From Ustulina deusta (lineage: Eukaryota > Ascomycota > Sordariomycetes > Xylariales > Xylariaceae): a stretch of 64,000 nt of DNA. The notes beneath the pieces were generated by a model, which saw nothing but the letters and a program-made list of their open reading frames with translations, was not told where the DNA came from and ran no database searches. This document shows positions 1-10,839 of this stretch, piece by piece (position 1 is the stretch's first letter; each line of letters starts with the position of its first letter). A program made the translations under genes and the position numbers. Location: NCBI GenBank assembly GCA_023159155.1, contig JAJNNX010000066.1, positions 245,150 to 309,149 on the forward strand, in the 5' to 3' direction.

Positions 1-1719
1 ATTTCCCTTCTTCACATGCGCCTGGAAGTTGTTGGCATCGAATCGAAGACGAGAGTCCATTTTTTGGTGCAGTTTCGTCAGTTCATTTTCCATCACTGCA
101 AGCTTGTGGAGCTTGTCCTTGGTCAAGTCTCTTGGCTGTTTGATATTATTCAGAACATCTGATACCCGGCCGTACAGATGGATTATATGGAGGAGTGCTG
201 CATACGGGTTAGGCCACCCAGATGCCGGGCTAAGGGATGCCTTTGGGAGACTCAGGTCGAAGTCGTCGTCTCTCAGGGTTACCGGCCGCCCAGTTCCAGA
301 CGAGATGGCTCGGTCAAGGAAGAAGACGGCCCAGAAAGTGTCGATGCGCTCTTGCTCGATCTCCTTCTGCTCCCCCGGAGTCAATGCCGGCTCATCGCCG
401 TCCTGACGGGCGCCATCGGTGAAGGGCTCATTCTGCCTCTCGCGCCAGCGTGCGTACCAGGGGTCTTCAGGGCCTTGGTATTTGACGCCGTCCTCCCTCG
501 GAAGACCCAGATCGACGGCCATGCGGATGGCAATTCCGAGGTACATCCAGAGGGCGCTGTCCTGGTCCGCGCCGAACCCATCGTAAGCCATCAGCAAACA
601 CGCTTGGACGGCGGCAACTGATGGACAGGCAAACGAGTCTACAGTGGCAGCTTTCGCACGCTGGGCATAAACTTGGCCATACTCGGACTTGACGAGCTTC
701 GCGTCATTGCATTTTTTGAACAGGCTGATATCGGAGAACCGTGCAGCCAGGGCGCAGACGGCATCTACTAGAATAGGCTCGACTCGTTTTTCCTGAACGA
801 GTTGGGGAAATTTGTGGCGGGGGAGGAAGGGGTAGTTGCTCCCTAGGCGGAGGAAGAAGGTTTCGACGAGGTTGAGGATTACGGGATGCACAGGATTTGT
901 GTCGTTGATGTCGTAGAAGGGGATGTCTTCGATATTGCCGATATCGAGGGTCGGCAGTGTGGTCGAGAGCAGGCCGGCCTGGATCGAGCCGGTGCTGGGC
1001 GACGTCGCAGACATGGAGCTGCGCCGTCTGCCACGGACCTTGACGACCATCTGCTTGAAGCCGGGGAGAATGGCAGTCGGGCCGAAATAGCGGAAGTAAG
1101 GGACTCGGTGGCCGCTCTCGCTATGATGCAGTATCGGGGACCGGCTGCTGGGGCTGCGGCAATCGTCGGTCGAGAAGGACGACTGACGCGGGTTCGGCGT
1201 TCGCGTTGCCACGGGCTCGTGCCGCGGGGTCGTCTGCGACTTTTGGGAATGGACGTCCTCCCAGTCGATGGACTCGGACTTCATGGGCAGCGCGGGGGTG
1301 GCGTAGTCTTGCGGCGTGTCGGACGTGCGGCTCGAAACGACGGATGCCCCATCGATATTCTCGGGCTGCCGGGCGAACTGCCTCGGGTCGGGCTCGGGGT
1401 CGGGATCGGTGTCGAAGTAGTCGTCGGCCTCGCCGTTGTGGTCGGGCTGGCTGCCATCCAGACCGACGCCCGGGCCTCTCCCACCAGCATCCTTCCTCTT
1501 GTCGACGGCGTCGGAGTAGCCCAGACAGAGGTGTCCGTTCTTGTCGCAGGTCGAGCAGGTGGGGTGCTCGCCAGCGCACCGGGTCTTCCGCCGACGGCAA
1601 GTCAGACACGCGGCGTTGATGCGCCTGCGTTTCGTGGGCGGCTGGCCCTGGTTGTTGATGAAGCGGATCTGCTTGGGCGTGGGCAGGGCCTCGTCGTGGC
1701 CGTTGACGAGCGCGGCCAT
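1..1719 (-). CDS. Zn2Cys6 (fungal binuclear cluster) transcription factor, N-terminal 573 residues, runs off left edge
   Basis: Nuclear DNA-binding regulator. The reverse strand reads from ATG at 1719-1717 to the window edge with no stop and no intron (573 codons). A basic KRRR stretch precedes a perfect zinc cluster with cysteines at about residues 38, 41, 48, 55, 58 and 65 (C-x2-C-x6-C-x6-C-x2-C-x6-C), containing CRRRKTRC. A linker rich in Ser, Pro and Asp follows. From about residue 300 the helical fungal_trans (PF04082) regulatory domain begins, with the typical ERIDTFWAVFFLDRAISSG and GRP segments near residues 455-485. The C-terminus is outside the window. A CAG-rich run lies just upstream of the start. 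Zinc cluster and domain order are seen directly; the target genes are unknown and I do not assign a named regulator. The large open frame on the opposite strand (886-2064) is a GC-rich shadow. Confidence 0.93.
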   Translation of the reverse strand, partial: MAALVNGHDEALPTPKQIRFINNQGQPPTKRRRINAACLTCRRRKTRCAGEHPTCSTCDKNGHLCLGYSDAVDKRKDAGGRGPGVGLDGSQPDHNGEADDYFDTDPDPEPDPRQFARQPENIDGASVVSSRTSDTPQDYATPALPMKSESIDWEDVHSQKSQTTPRHEPVATRTPNPRQSSFSTDDCRSPSSRSPILHHSESGHRVPYFRYFGPTAILPGFKQMVVKVRGRRRSSMSATSPSTGSIQAGLLSTTLPTLDIGNIEDIPFYDINDTNPVHPVILNLVETFFLRLGSNYPFLPRHKFPQLVQEKRVEPILVDAVCALAARFSDISLFKKCNDAKLVKSEYGQVYAQRAKAATVDSFACPSVAAVQACLLMAYDGFGADQDSALWMYLGIAIRMAVDLGLPREDGVKYQGPEDPWYARWRERQNEPFTDGARQDGDEPALTPGEQKEIEQERIDTFWAVFFLDRAISSGTGRPVTLRDDDFDLSLPKASLSPASGWPNPYAALLHIIHLYGRVSDVLNNIKQPRDLTKDKLHKLAVMENELTKLHQKMDSRLRFDANNFQAHVKKGN

Positions 1720-3760
1720 GGTGGTCGACCGCGTGTCGTCGTCAGCGGCAGCAGCAGCAGCAGCAGCCGTGTCTCTGGTCGTGCTCTCTCTGTGTCTCGC
1801 GGTCTCGCTGTCTCGCCCGTCTTGTCGCGGTTGTTTGCCGTAGGGGCGGTCGCTGCACGGCCTACACGAAGCGGGAGGGGACGGCGGCGGTCGGTCGCAT
1901 CAACCCAAGCACCATTCTGGGAAAGCACGGGGAGCAATTGTCGTGGCGATCCCCCAGTCAGGCTGGGGCGTGTGGGCGGGGGTTTTGTGGGCTCCCGCAG
2001 GCGGTCGTGGCCCTGGACCGACGGACACAGGCCCGCGCTGGCTCCTCTGGGAGGATCAGCATAATGATACAATGCACCTCCTGAGCACCTCTCCCGTGGG
2101 GTTTTCGTCGCCGGTAGGTACTGCTACTGTGCCATCGCCCTATGGCGTTTCCCCAAGCTTACCTGCTTCTACAGCTCCTAGCTGTCCTGTGCCTTGCCAG
2201 AGGCGTGAGTGGGGGGACTGCAGCTCTTTTCCCGCCATCCATGGCAGTCTAGTGTAGTGTCCAGCACTAGTGGACACGCCCGCATCGTCTTTGGTCGGCC
2301 GTTGTAACCGTGTGTTCTCGCAGACTTACCTAACCTAAGGCAAGTACGCATGAATAGGGTAGTGCGCCATGCACTGTACGCCACAAATGGCGGTAAGCTG
2401 GACGTCCGTATGGAGATCGAGCAAGCTGGACTCGCCCCTGTCGCCATGTCAAGTCTTGTGGACGTGCCGGTCGTACAGAGGTTTCAGACTAGAAGCGACT
2501 AGACACGACAGTGGTTAGAACAGTGGCTCACCACATGTTTATTAGCGTTTCTACCCCGTGTTCTAGAAGAGTGCGGGGACACAGCAGCGCCGATGAATCA
2601 GCTACCGGGAGCTGTGGGTAGGTGCACAAAATGCCTTAGCAGTAACCTTGCGAAGGTAGTAGTGTTGTATACATAGCGAACTGTACCTACCTTCGGTACC
2701 TCTCTAACGTAGGTACCTAGGAGTGGACCGTGGGGTTGGCGGCGGAGTCGGCCACAAAAGAGGTCGAGGTCTGGAGACCGCGCCCACCATCATCGATAAT
2801 GCCGATCGAGGCCACTGCTAGAACACCTACCTAATACATTTTAGGGTGTTCGACCACCCAAATCCTCCACGGAGGTACCATTCCATTGGTAAGGTATCAT
2901 GTCGCTACCCGGAACCGTAAATATCTCGGAAGCAAGCGAAATACCACTTACTGGGGGTAGTGGAAGATAAGAAAACGAGACAAGGAAGGATACCTCTCTA
3001 CACTCCGCTAAGACAATAAGGGACCGAGATCTACACGTCCAGACAAGCCATCAGTCGCAAACTGCGCCTGTTCATAATACTGGCGCAAGTATAGGTACTC
3101 CCGATCCACTCACACTCTTCTCACCAGCAACATCGACAAGGAATACCTACCTACATATACTAAGTACTTATACAAGGTACATGCGATGTAGTAGGTATGA
3201 GCGTTGTAATCCATCTACACGAAAGATTAGGAGTCAACTACCTATCTAGGTAACAGGTCCCAAAGTATGTGTTTCTTGAGATGGCCATCAAGGTAGTAGA
3301 GACGTCATGGCAGGTTTGGTATTGAGTGTTGCTGCCGATATATGAAATTACATGTTCAGCTCAAAAATTACATGCATGCATGCATTGCAACCAAGAGAAT
3401 AATCCCTCATCTGTCTCGGTATCTAACTGGCTAGGAACTCGTCCGGATAACAACATCGTAACTTGGGTAGGCAGTCTATATCGTACATCACAAGCCACAA
3501 CCTACTAAGGCATTGAGTACCTAAGCGAATTTCTCGCTGGTTACCTACTGACTCGACAAGTAGCTAGGCCGGCAGTTTAGAGGTCATATCCTCTGAGACT
3601 TGGTCAACTTATTTGGAATATCTCTGATCGATATTTCCCAAAACAAGGTCCTTCTCTGGAAGACCTTATCTGAGGTTTTTTTTTTTTTTTTTTTTAATTC
3701 TCTTAACTGCTGAAGCGTTTAAGTTAGGTATTATTTATTAGACTGGCCTAGGATGTTGCA
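1720..3760. other. Intergenic region: upstream of regulator 1, downstream of regulator 2
   Basis: About 2 kb with no supported gene. It contains the promoter and 5' leader of the minus-strand gene at 1-1719 and the 3' flank of the next minus-strand gene. Many copies of the palindromic words GGTACCT/TACCTACC/TAGGTA are scattered between about 2,640 and 3,560, a style common in Sordariomycete intergenic DNA, and a poly-T run lies at about 3,677-3,695. Short open frames here lack domains or splice support. Confidence 0.6.
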
Positions 3761-5954
3761 TCATCCGAATACGATAGTCACTCCCATCTCAGCGCAGACA
3801 TTCCTCCAGAGGTCAGTATTGGCTCCCATCGCGGCGTCGTCATCCAGCGCGTCGAGTCTCTTCCACACCTCTTGGATGACGCCCCACGCTTCCTCGATGT
3901 TCGTCATGCCTTGTCGCTGTTCGATCTCGCTGAATGCCTTCTTCGCGAGTTCCCTGTCTTCGGCGCTGATCGCCTCGCACGCCGCCGCGAATAACGGCCA
4001 GAGCAAAGCCCCCATTGGTCCCCGCGCCGCCGTTGTCTCGGCGCAATGGTGTAGCGCCGTGTGCGAATGTTGCTGGACCAGCTTGTGCTTGGGAGAATAC
4101 CCATAGATTGTGCGGTACAGATAGACGGACGCGCTGTGACGGTACGCCAGGGCATTGTGTAATATCGATTGAAGTCGCGCCATCTCGGGGATCTCTTCCC
4201 CTTCCACGCCGTTTAGCACCAGAACCTCATCTCGAATCACGATACTTGGCGGTAGACAGGGCTTCCACTGGGTCAGTGCAGCTTCGATCGCTTGAGACGT
4301 TGTTTCGAACTCTGTTCGAAGGACGGCAACTTTGGACAGCTGGTTCGTCCTTTGAGCGTCTGCCAGCTCCTTCTTCGTAAATAACAGGTTAGAGAGGCGA
4401 TGCATAATTGGCCACAGTGTCGTGGCCATCCCCAGTAAGGTGTCGACGTTGGTTAAAGGAGACGCAGGCGGAGCGTCAAGTGGCGGCACTGGTAACAAAC
4501 CCCCTGCACTTGGGGCTGTTGATAATGGGGGTGTTCCCAACGATAACGCCGTGATCACATCATAGAATCCGAACGCCTAGAACCGTGTTAGTGTCATATA
4601 CGCGTAAAATCTGAAGCTATCTAGTGTTGAGGGCAACGCACGCGTTCCAAGAAAAGGCCAACAGGGGTTAACAATTCTTGATTCAGACACATGATAGCGA
4701 AGGCCCCCTTGAGGTGCCCATTGATAATATTCGTTCTTCTTCGTTGTACGAGCTAAGCGAAGTTATCTTAGCTACGTAGTGCTGTTGTATTGCGTGTGTT
4801 AGAGTACTTACGACTTCGTAGTAGACGAGGAGCATGATGGCGGCCAGCAACTCGTTATTATCAACCTTTCTCTGGCTTTCAATGACCCTCGACAGACCTT
4901 GAATGGCCTCATTGTGAAAATAAAGCGACTGTTCGGGATTTTGAACGCCACGGTACTCTAAATGGGCACCTGCCAAGGCATAAATGGCATTCATGACAGG
5001 TGAGCTATTGTGGGAGAGTGGGAGAACCAGCTGTTGGAATGGATTGCCCGATTCCTCTCGGAAGACGATGAGATGCGACAACACATTACAGAAATGGTCG
5101 ACTAAAGCACGTCGATTGGGGCGGCTTGAGAATTCGGAGAATGCTGGTATGCAGAACTCTAGTGTAGGAGATCCCACGGGACATGGTGCGATCATAGCAA
5201 GCTCCGGCCGTTGGGGCGACCGCGTAGAAGATAATACTCTGACACCATACGATTTCCTTCGAACAATTTGTTGATTCTCACATTGGCTGTCGTCGATTTC
5301 AGTTTCGTATGAAGGCGAGCTTAGGTCATCGTTTGTGCCAGTGATCATATGTGATACAGGAGACATGTCCAATTCAGACCCAAGCGGGCTGAGGTATTCA
5401 GATTCGCAGGGTGTCACCACCTGTCCCTCCCATTCGCAAATGTCTTCCAAAGAGATACATTCTAAAGGTGGATCTATGTTGAAGCTGGATTGTGAATCCC
5501 TCTTCCTCCGTTGGCGAGGTTTTACTGCCTCATAGGCACACTCCACGCCACGTTCATCGCACCGCGAACACTGAGGGCGTTTCTCGTCGCATTTCTTTTT
5601 CTTTATATCCATATGACTTGTCAGCATATAACCCCACATATTGGAGTTGGAGGACCAGATATTGGGGATGCTCGTACTTTTTCTTTGCTAGGGTTGCGTG
5701 TCAGTCCGTGCCTATGTCATCAGCGACTCGTGCAGATATCCAGAGTTCAACATACCAATAAGCGCAACCTATATGGAACCACGATGATTGGTCAGCCCTT
5801 GATTTAAAGAGAATGGGGACAGGCGGCAGACACGAAGTCAGGGTAACACTCTTGGAGCAAAATAGACAAATGCTAATGTATCTGGGTCGAACTGACCTGC
5901 TCTGGATCGTCTCTTCGGAACTTTAGGTGGCGCAAGTTTCGTGTACAATAGCAT
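3761..5954 (-). CDS. Zn2Cys6 transcription factor with Fungal_trans_2-type C-terminal domain (six exons, two microexons)
   Basis: Predicted nuclear regulator of 598 residues. Exons by my reading: 5954-5897, 5768-5756, 5687-5678, 5600-4812, 4752-4642 and 4576-3761. All introns are 59-128 bp with good donors (GTCAGT, GTATGT, GTACGA, GTAAGT, GTGCGT) and mostly CTGAC-type branch points; the third acceptor (AAAG) is weak. Splicing gives KRRSRAGCAYC followed by [14 protein letters not shown], a perfect C-x2-C-x6-C-x6-C-x2-C-x6-C cluster with cysteines at 21, 24, 31, 38, 41 and 48. The remainder, including [12 protein letters not shown] and [10 protein letters not shown], is typical of PF11951 (Fungal_trans_2) regulators. 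An in-frame TGA lies upstream of the chosen ATG. Summed exon length is divisible by three. The target pathway is unknown. Confidence 0.9.
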
Positions 5955-8643
5955 TTTGCCAACTGTCGCGACACAGTCCCACAAACATTTCAAGAATCCC
6001 AGCCTTAGACAGCAAGTACCACCTCAGCCAATTCCGAGTCCGAGTGTGAGCATGGATGTGGAATGGCGGAGATGTGTGGATGGTGAACTAGAACTATATC
6101 ATGGGAATTCCAACATTGTCGGTGAATGAAAAGAGCAAAAGAAAAGGTGGACTGTGCGTAGGTAGAGGCGACAGACTATATCACGATCGTACCCTGTGGA
6201 CGAGCACAACGTCCTAGTGGTCATTATTCCGTTTTGGGCGCCGTTCCGATCTGAGGAATGGGGAAGAAAGCAATATACTGCACGTGTAGGACGTATGAAC
6301 TAGGTTAGCATGTAAGTGGGAGCCGGGTTATTGTACTGTTCAGTCGATCTTCGAGGTGGAGAAGTCAGGGGTTAGGTACTTATTTTTATGGTCATGAGAG
6401 GGGATCAACTTGCGGGGTTGAGCCCTTCTTTTTTGTTGGGGGAAAAGGGGGGAGGGGGGGAGGTGGTGAGAGGCGGTTGAGCCACTGTTAGACGCCTTGA
6501 CAAATAAATAGATTCAACACGAAGACTCTTGCAAGATGAGCAATATTTAGTATGCCTGTGGGGTACGATATATAATTATCACATCGAAGAAGAGTGGAAA
6601 GCCTGGGATAGCGTCTGAACAGAGGGTGTATTATGGCACCTGACCGCCGACAGGAGGAATGCAAATAGTATGAAAAGGCCCGATAGGAGCTTCAATATCT
6701 TCTCGAGATGTTTAAAGTATACCTACTCTATCCATAGTAGGTGGTTAGTCAGCCTTCACCTGCGCCGAAGCCATCCCAGTTAAGCAATTCCAGGTCGAGG
6801 GCTCCGTCTAGCGGACATTACGCATACACCACCAAACGAAGAACAATACTTGGTGGTGCAGCCAATACGAACATGTTAGACTAGAGGAGCCGCACATTCG
6901 CCGATCTCATCTGGGCTTCGGAGAAGCTGTGCGTGATACACGCCCCTGAAGGCCTTGCGCGAATGCTCATTCGATGATTTGTTTGGATGAGCCCCCGTGG
7001 CTTCATGTCGTGTTAGGATGAGGATCAAGGTTCATTTGCTTCCGAGATACAGTTGGGGAGCAAGGCACTCGGCTATTCGGGTGGACGTGACGGCTACAAT
7101 GCAGCAAACCGGCTTGTTCAACGACTTGGGCAGGTCTTTGGAGCCCGCGTATTTAAGGAGACATCGTATTGAGTCTTTACAGCTAAATATTTGCGTCATG
7201 CTCGGAGCCAAGACCAATAACCCCCAGATGAACCAGTCGACAAGACAGTCTAGATAGATCGCTTTGTTGCGAAACTAGCAACAATTGTAATACGAGTCCC
7301 AACAGAACGTCATCTGTGGGACGTCTGTATTCATTGTATAAATGCCTGGGTATACCTAGTCAGTGGCCACTATTCTTCTCGAAAAAGACCTTGGCGACAG
7401 GCTATATGATCTGCCGGGTAGGTTACCATATCATGCGGTCTTAGATCCCTACAAACGATTGGTGACTCGAACTTCATTGCCTCGCGCCCCAGATATGCAT
7501 TTCCGTCCCTCGGAACCTCACCCGATGTGCCTTGACACGGCGTTGATTATTACGACTGCTCAGGTATGACAAGTACTCCAAAACCATACCGCAGTACAAG
7601 CCCGAAAACAGGTGCTTGACTATTCTTCTCGAAATGTCGCACAGAAACCCCAAACCCGGGGGTTTTTTTTTCGTCACTCTCTTTATACCAGATGTCTTGC
7701 AGCATGCGCGATGTCGCATCATACGTCGATAATCAGAAGCAGGCTACCTCAAATGTGTGTGGAAACCCCGACCGTCAAGCCAGTCAGCGCAGCCAACGAT
7801 ACGCACATACATGGTTACATGGGCAGTGATGGGTCTCAATACGACATGACCACGCCAACTCGCTCTCGCCGTCGATACTCTGCAGCCGTCGATTGCTCTT
7901 CTGCCCAATCGCTAGGCGCGAGATGCTGACCGCCCCCGCCTGGCCTCACTTGGGGTCCGAAAGCAGCGCCGCTAACTTGCATAGGCCTCAGCTTGGTATA
8001 AATATCGACAAGCACGATTGTGTGGCATTTCTGCTACTGGCTGGATGGTCTGCTGTGGCCGCCTAGATTGATACCGTGACTGTTCTCTTTGCCTCCCCAT
8101 AGGTCAAGAACACTATTCTCAGATTCCCCTCTAGTCTAAGTAGAAACCGCCATCGTAAGACCCCCATCCCTCCGCACCCTTGTTCGCGCGGCGTGGAGGC
8201 CCCATGTTGGAGATACTAAAGATCCATTCTCTCGGTCCCATAGGCACCCAGCCTGACACATAGTTAGAGGATGCGCCGCCTCGATCATTTTCGTCTAGAA
8301 CAGAGAGGTTCTTCTTCTCTGCCGTATCGTGGGCATCTAGCTATGAGCTTTTCTCCGTCGTGCCTCATATCTAGACAGAGTATACCCAATGCGACAGCGC
8401 TCTAGTGACTTTCACGGATAGTTCTTGGCATCGTGATATGCGCACTGGAGATCTTGACAATCAGCTTGGTGATCATACCTAAGCATACCACTACGCTCTA
8501 AACCTAGGCGGAAGAGCGATCTTCGAACACGACATAAATACCAATCGCGCGTCCGCTCATACCAGTTCTCGGTGTCGACCGCCCTTCGCATCAGCTACCT
8601 TCATGTTGCGCGCGGCGCCGACTTGCGGTATCAAGATCACACA
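5955..8643. other. Divergent intergenic region between regulator 2 and the membrane-protein gene
   Basis: About 2.7 kb between two divergently transcribed genes, so it should hold both promoters. A purine/G-rich tract lies at about 6,439-6,465, a T-run at about 7,662-7,670, and TATAAAT-like words occur at about 7,337 and 7,997. Open frames at 6,997-7,257, 7,363-7,569 and 7,612-7,929 have no recognisable domain or consistent splice partners and I do not call them genes. Confidence 0.55.
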
Positions 8644-10447
8644 ATGCGGGGTGTTTGGCGAGGCTTGGGAAGCGTGGGGTTACTAGTTTCGGCGATGTTA
8701 ACACAAGCGGCCTCAGCAAACCGAGAGGGCGATGGCGAAGATGAGCTTCACTGGGTTGACAAGAACCCGAATATTTTCCAGCATGTGAAGAGGAAGGCTG
8801 TCTGCGTAGTGGATGGCTGGATGTTATGCCCTTCTTCGGTCGGCGGTGGAGTAAGTGGTCCAAGAATACAGAGGCACATATTTGGGTTAGAAATATGCGA
8901 CGGAGACTTCGAGAGTGCTTAATATGGGCAATAACTGACTGAAGATTATAGTGCTGCCCGCCCAATTACGAGTGCGATACGGCATCGTGCTACGCTACCA
9001 CGGCTGGCCCGACCTCATGTGATGGGACAACTGGATACTACGCCTGTGCATTGACCCTTGGTCCGGGTAAGTTGATACAGCGAAAACATCCAGGCGGCAG
9101 TTGGATTGCATACAAGATAGGGGCTGCTGTCACCAATTGATTGAGCGTTGCAGCTTTGGTGGTTGACTTTGTAGTCTGCTCATACTGTTTGTTTTTGTCT
9201 AAGCCGACCTTGCAGGGGACAGAATGAGCCAACATCGCTGATATCCTCCTACAGGTTCATGCTGCCCGGTTGGCATGGCGTGCAACGACAGCGGCGGATG
9301 CGACCCCCCTCATGGCGTCACTGTTCTCCCGTCGTGCCCAGCAAGCTGGATCGGCTGCGCCGTTGAGCTTGGAGGTGGCTGCTGTCGCAGTGGCCAGGTA
9401 TGCGGCTCGGGCGTCTGTTACAACACTACCCCAAAGACTTTCCCCGTCTCCGAAACCAAGACGACGACGGACTCGAGAGGCCAGACGACAATCACCGTTG
9501 TTACGAGCATGACCGTCATCACAGACGGGCCAATGACGTCCTCCGGGTCCCCAACAGCCGTTGGAGTTCCGCAGCTCGTTCCGAGCACCGTCGCAAAGCT
9601 ACCAGACGCTCTTCAATCCAGCGATAGCGGGGGAGGAGGGCACAGCGGACTCTCCTCCGGGGCGCTTGGCGGGATAGTCACCGGCGTTATTGTCGTGTTC
9701 GTTGCCGTTGTTGTCGCGGCTACCTTTATAGTAATGCGACTCAAGAAGGCCGAGAGGGCTGCAAGAGACGCCGAGAAGGCCGCAGAATCCAAACACGGGT
9801 CCTCAAATAGCCCGACCCGTTCTCATAAGTCTGGCTGTGGACAAACAACGTTCTCCGAGATCGACTCCACCACGGACGCAGACCCCTCGCAATTCTCCAT
9901 TATGGTACCCTCGCCAAATCTGCGGTCTCGGTCGGCGACAATTGGGACCTTTGATGGTTCGCCTTCTCGCACACCCAACTTCACCCACTCTGATACCTCA
10001 TCGCCTCCCTTGCGGAGCATGCCGTTCAACTACCCGCCGTCTGAAGCGTCGGACGACAACGCCCCTGTACGCAGGTCGCGGGGAGTGAGCGTAGACTCCC
10101 AAGGAACTTATAATAGTCATACCCGAAAGCCTAGCGACTTGAGCGAGCTGGAAGAGTTCCATGGCAAATCAGAACTCGGGGTGCCCGAAAACAACGAGGC
10201 GGGGCCACAACGACGATCGGACAGCGTCACGCAGCCTGCGAAAGCTCAAGGGAGGAGAAACAGCGACCTGTCCGGCCAGAATCGTGCCCGCGGAGACAGC
10301 AACGCTGGCGCGCTAGGGACCGTGAATGAAATACCCGACTTGCACGGACACTACGGGCCCGCGCATACGGCAGCTGGACAAACCGCTGCAAGTTTGACTC
10401 GAGGCCCTTCATCCATCAATCCAACCCCTCCTCATCAAGACGCGTAA
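8644..10447 (+). CDS. Secreted-domain single-pass membrane protein with cysteine-rich ectodomain (putative surface or wall sensor)
   Basis: Three exons (8644-8850, 8952-9066, 9255-10447) give 504 residues. Both introns are GTAAGT...AG. Order of parts: a signal peptide at residues 1-24 (start MRGVWRGLGSVGLLVSAM); a cysteine-rich region at about 50-165 with three CC-P/R-x-G/N-x-x-C units (GGGCCPPNYEC, GSCCPVGMAC, GGGCCRSGQVC) that each begin a small disulfide repeat; a Thr/Ser-rich, probably O-glycosylated stalk; one transmembrane segment at about 245-267 (GGIVTGVIVVFVAVVVAAT) followed by a basic stop-transfer MRLKK; and a cytoplasmic tail of about 235 residues rich in Ser with several RRxS-type sites (RRSRGVS, RRSDS, RRNSDLS). 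The architecture resembles fungal wall-stress sensors, but no WSC or Mid2 domain is visible, so the role is inferred from layout only. It is convergent with the CorA-like gene. Confidence 0.88.
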
Positions 10448-10839
10448 AGCGGTCTTTTCGGCCACGACGTCATGAAACTTTCTTGTCTATATTTTGAACG
10501 GGCATTGGTTTGCGCTCACGAGCCGGCTTTTAATCACCCTGCATGTGTCTCGCGGCACAACTAGGAGTCAGGGTGGCTGCATTCATTACTCGGTATAATA
10601 CCGGAGGTTCCCTCATCTTGCTGGAATATTCATCGAAGACATCTTTAGAAATGGCACGGTAACATTTTTCGGCTTAGGATATACGGAAGCAAGCTCCGGG
10701 TACAGATGGCGGGGAAAACCCGGTCTTGATAGAAACCTGACTTGGGATATGTAGGATATCTCGCCTTTATTGATATGATTATCCATCTTACGCGTATGAC
10801 GAGCTGTGCATCTCATCCTCTCCAAGTTATGGGGCGTAA
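10448..10839. terminator. Convergent 3' intergenic region (shared 3'-end zone)
   Basis: About 390 bp between two convergent stop codons (10447 plus, 10840 minus). It should hold the 3' UTRs and polyadenylation sites of both genes. No additional gene is supported; the small minus-strand frame at 10,613-10,825 looks accidental. Confidence 0.45.

Noticed and set aside
886..2064. 392-codon plus-strand open frame
   Set aside because: Lies antisense to the well-supported Zn2Cys6 gene; composition is Arg/Gly/Val-rich as expected of a GC-rich shadow frame, with no domain.
6997..7929. Small frames at 6,997-7,257, 7,363-7,569 and 7,612-7,929
   Set aside because: No domains, no matching splice sites, overlapping frames on both strands; typical of intergenic DNA.
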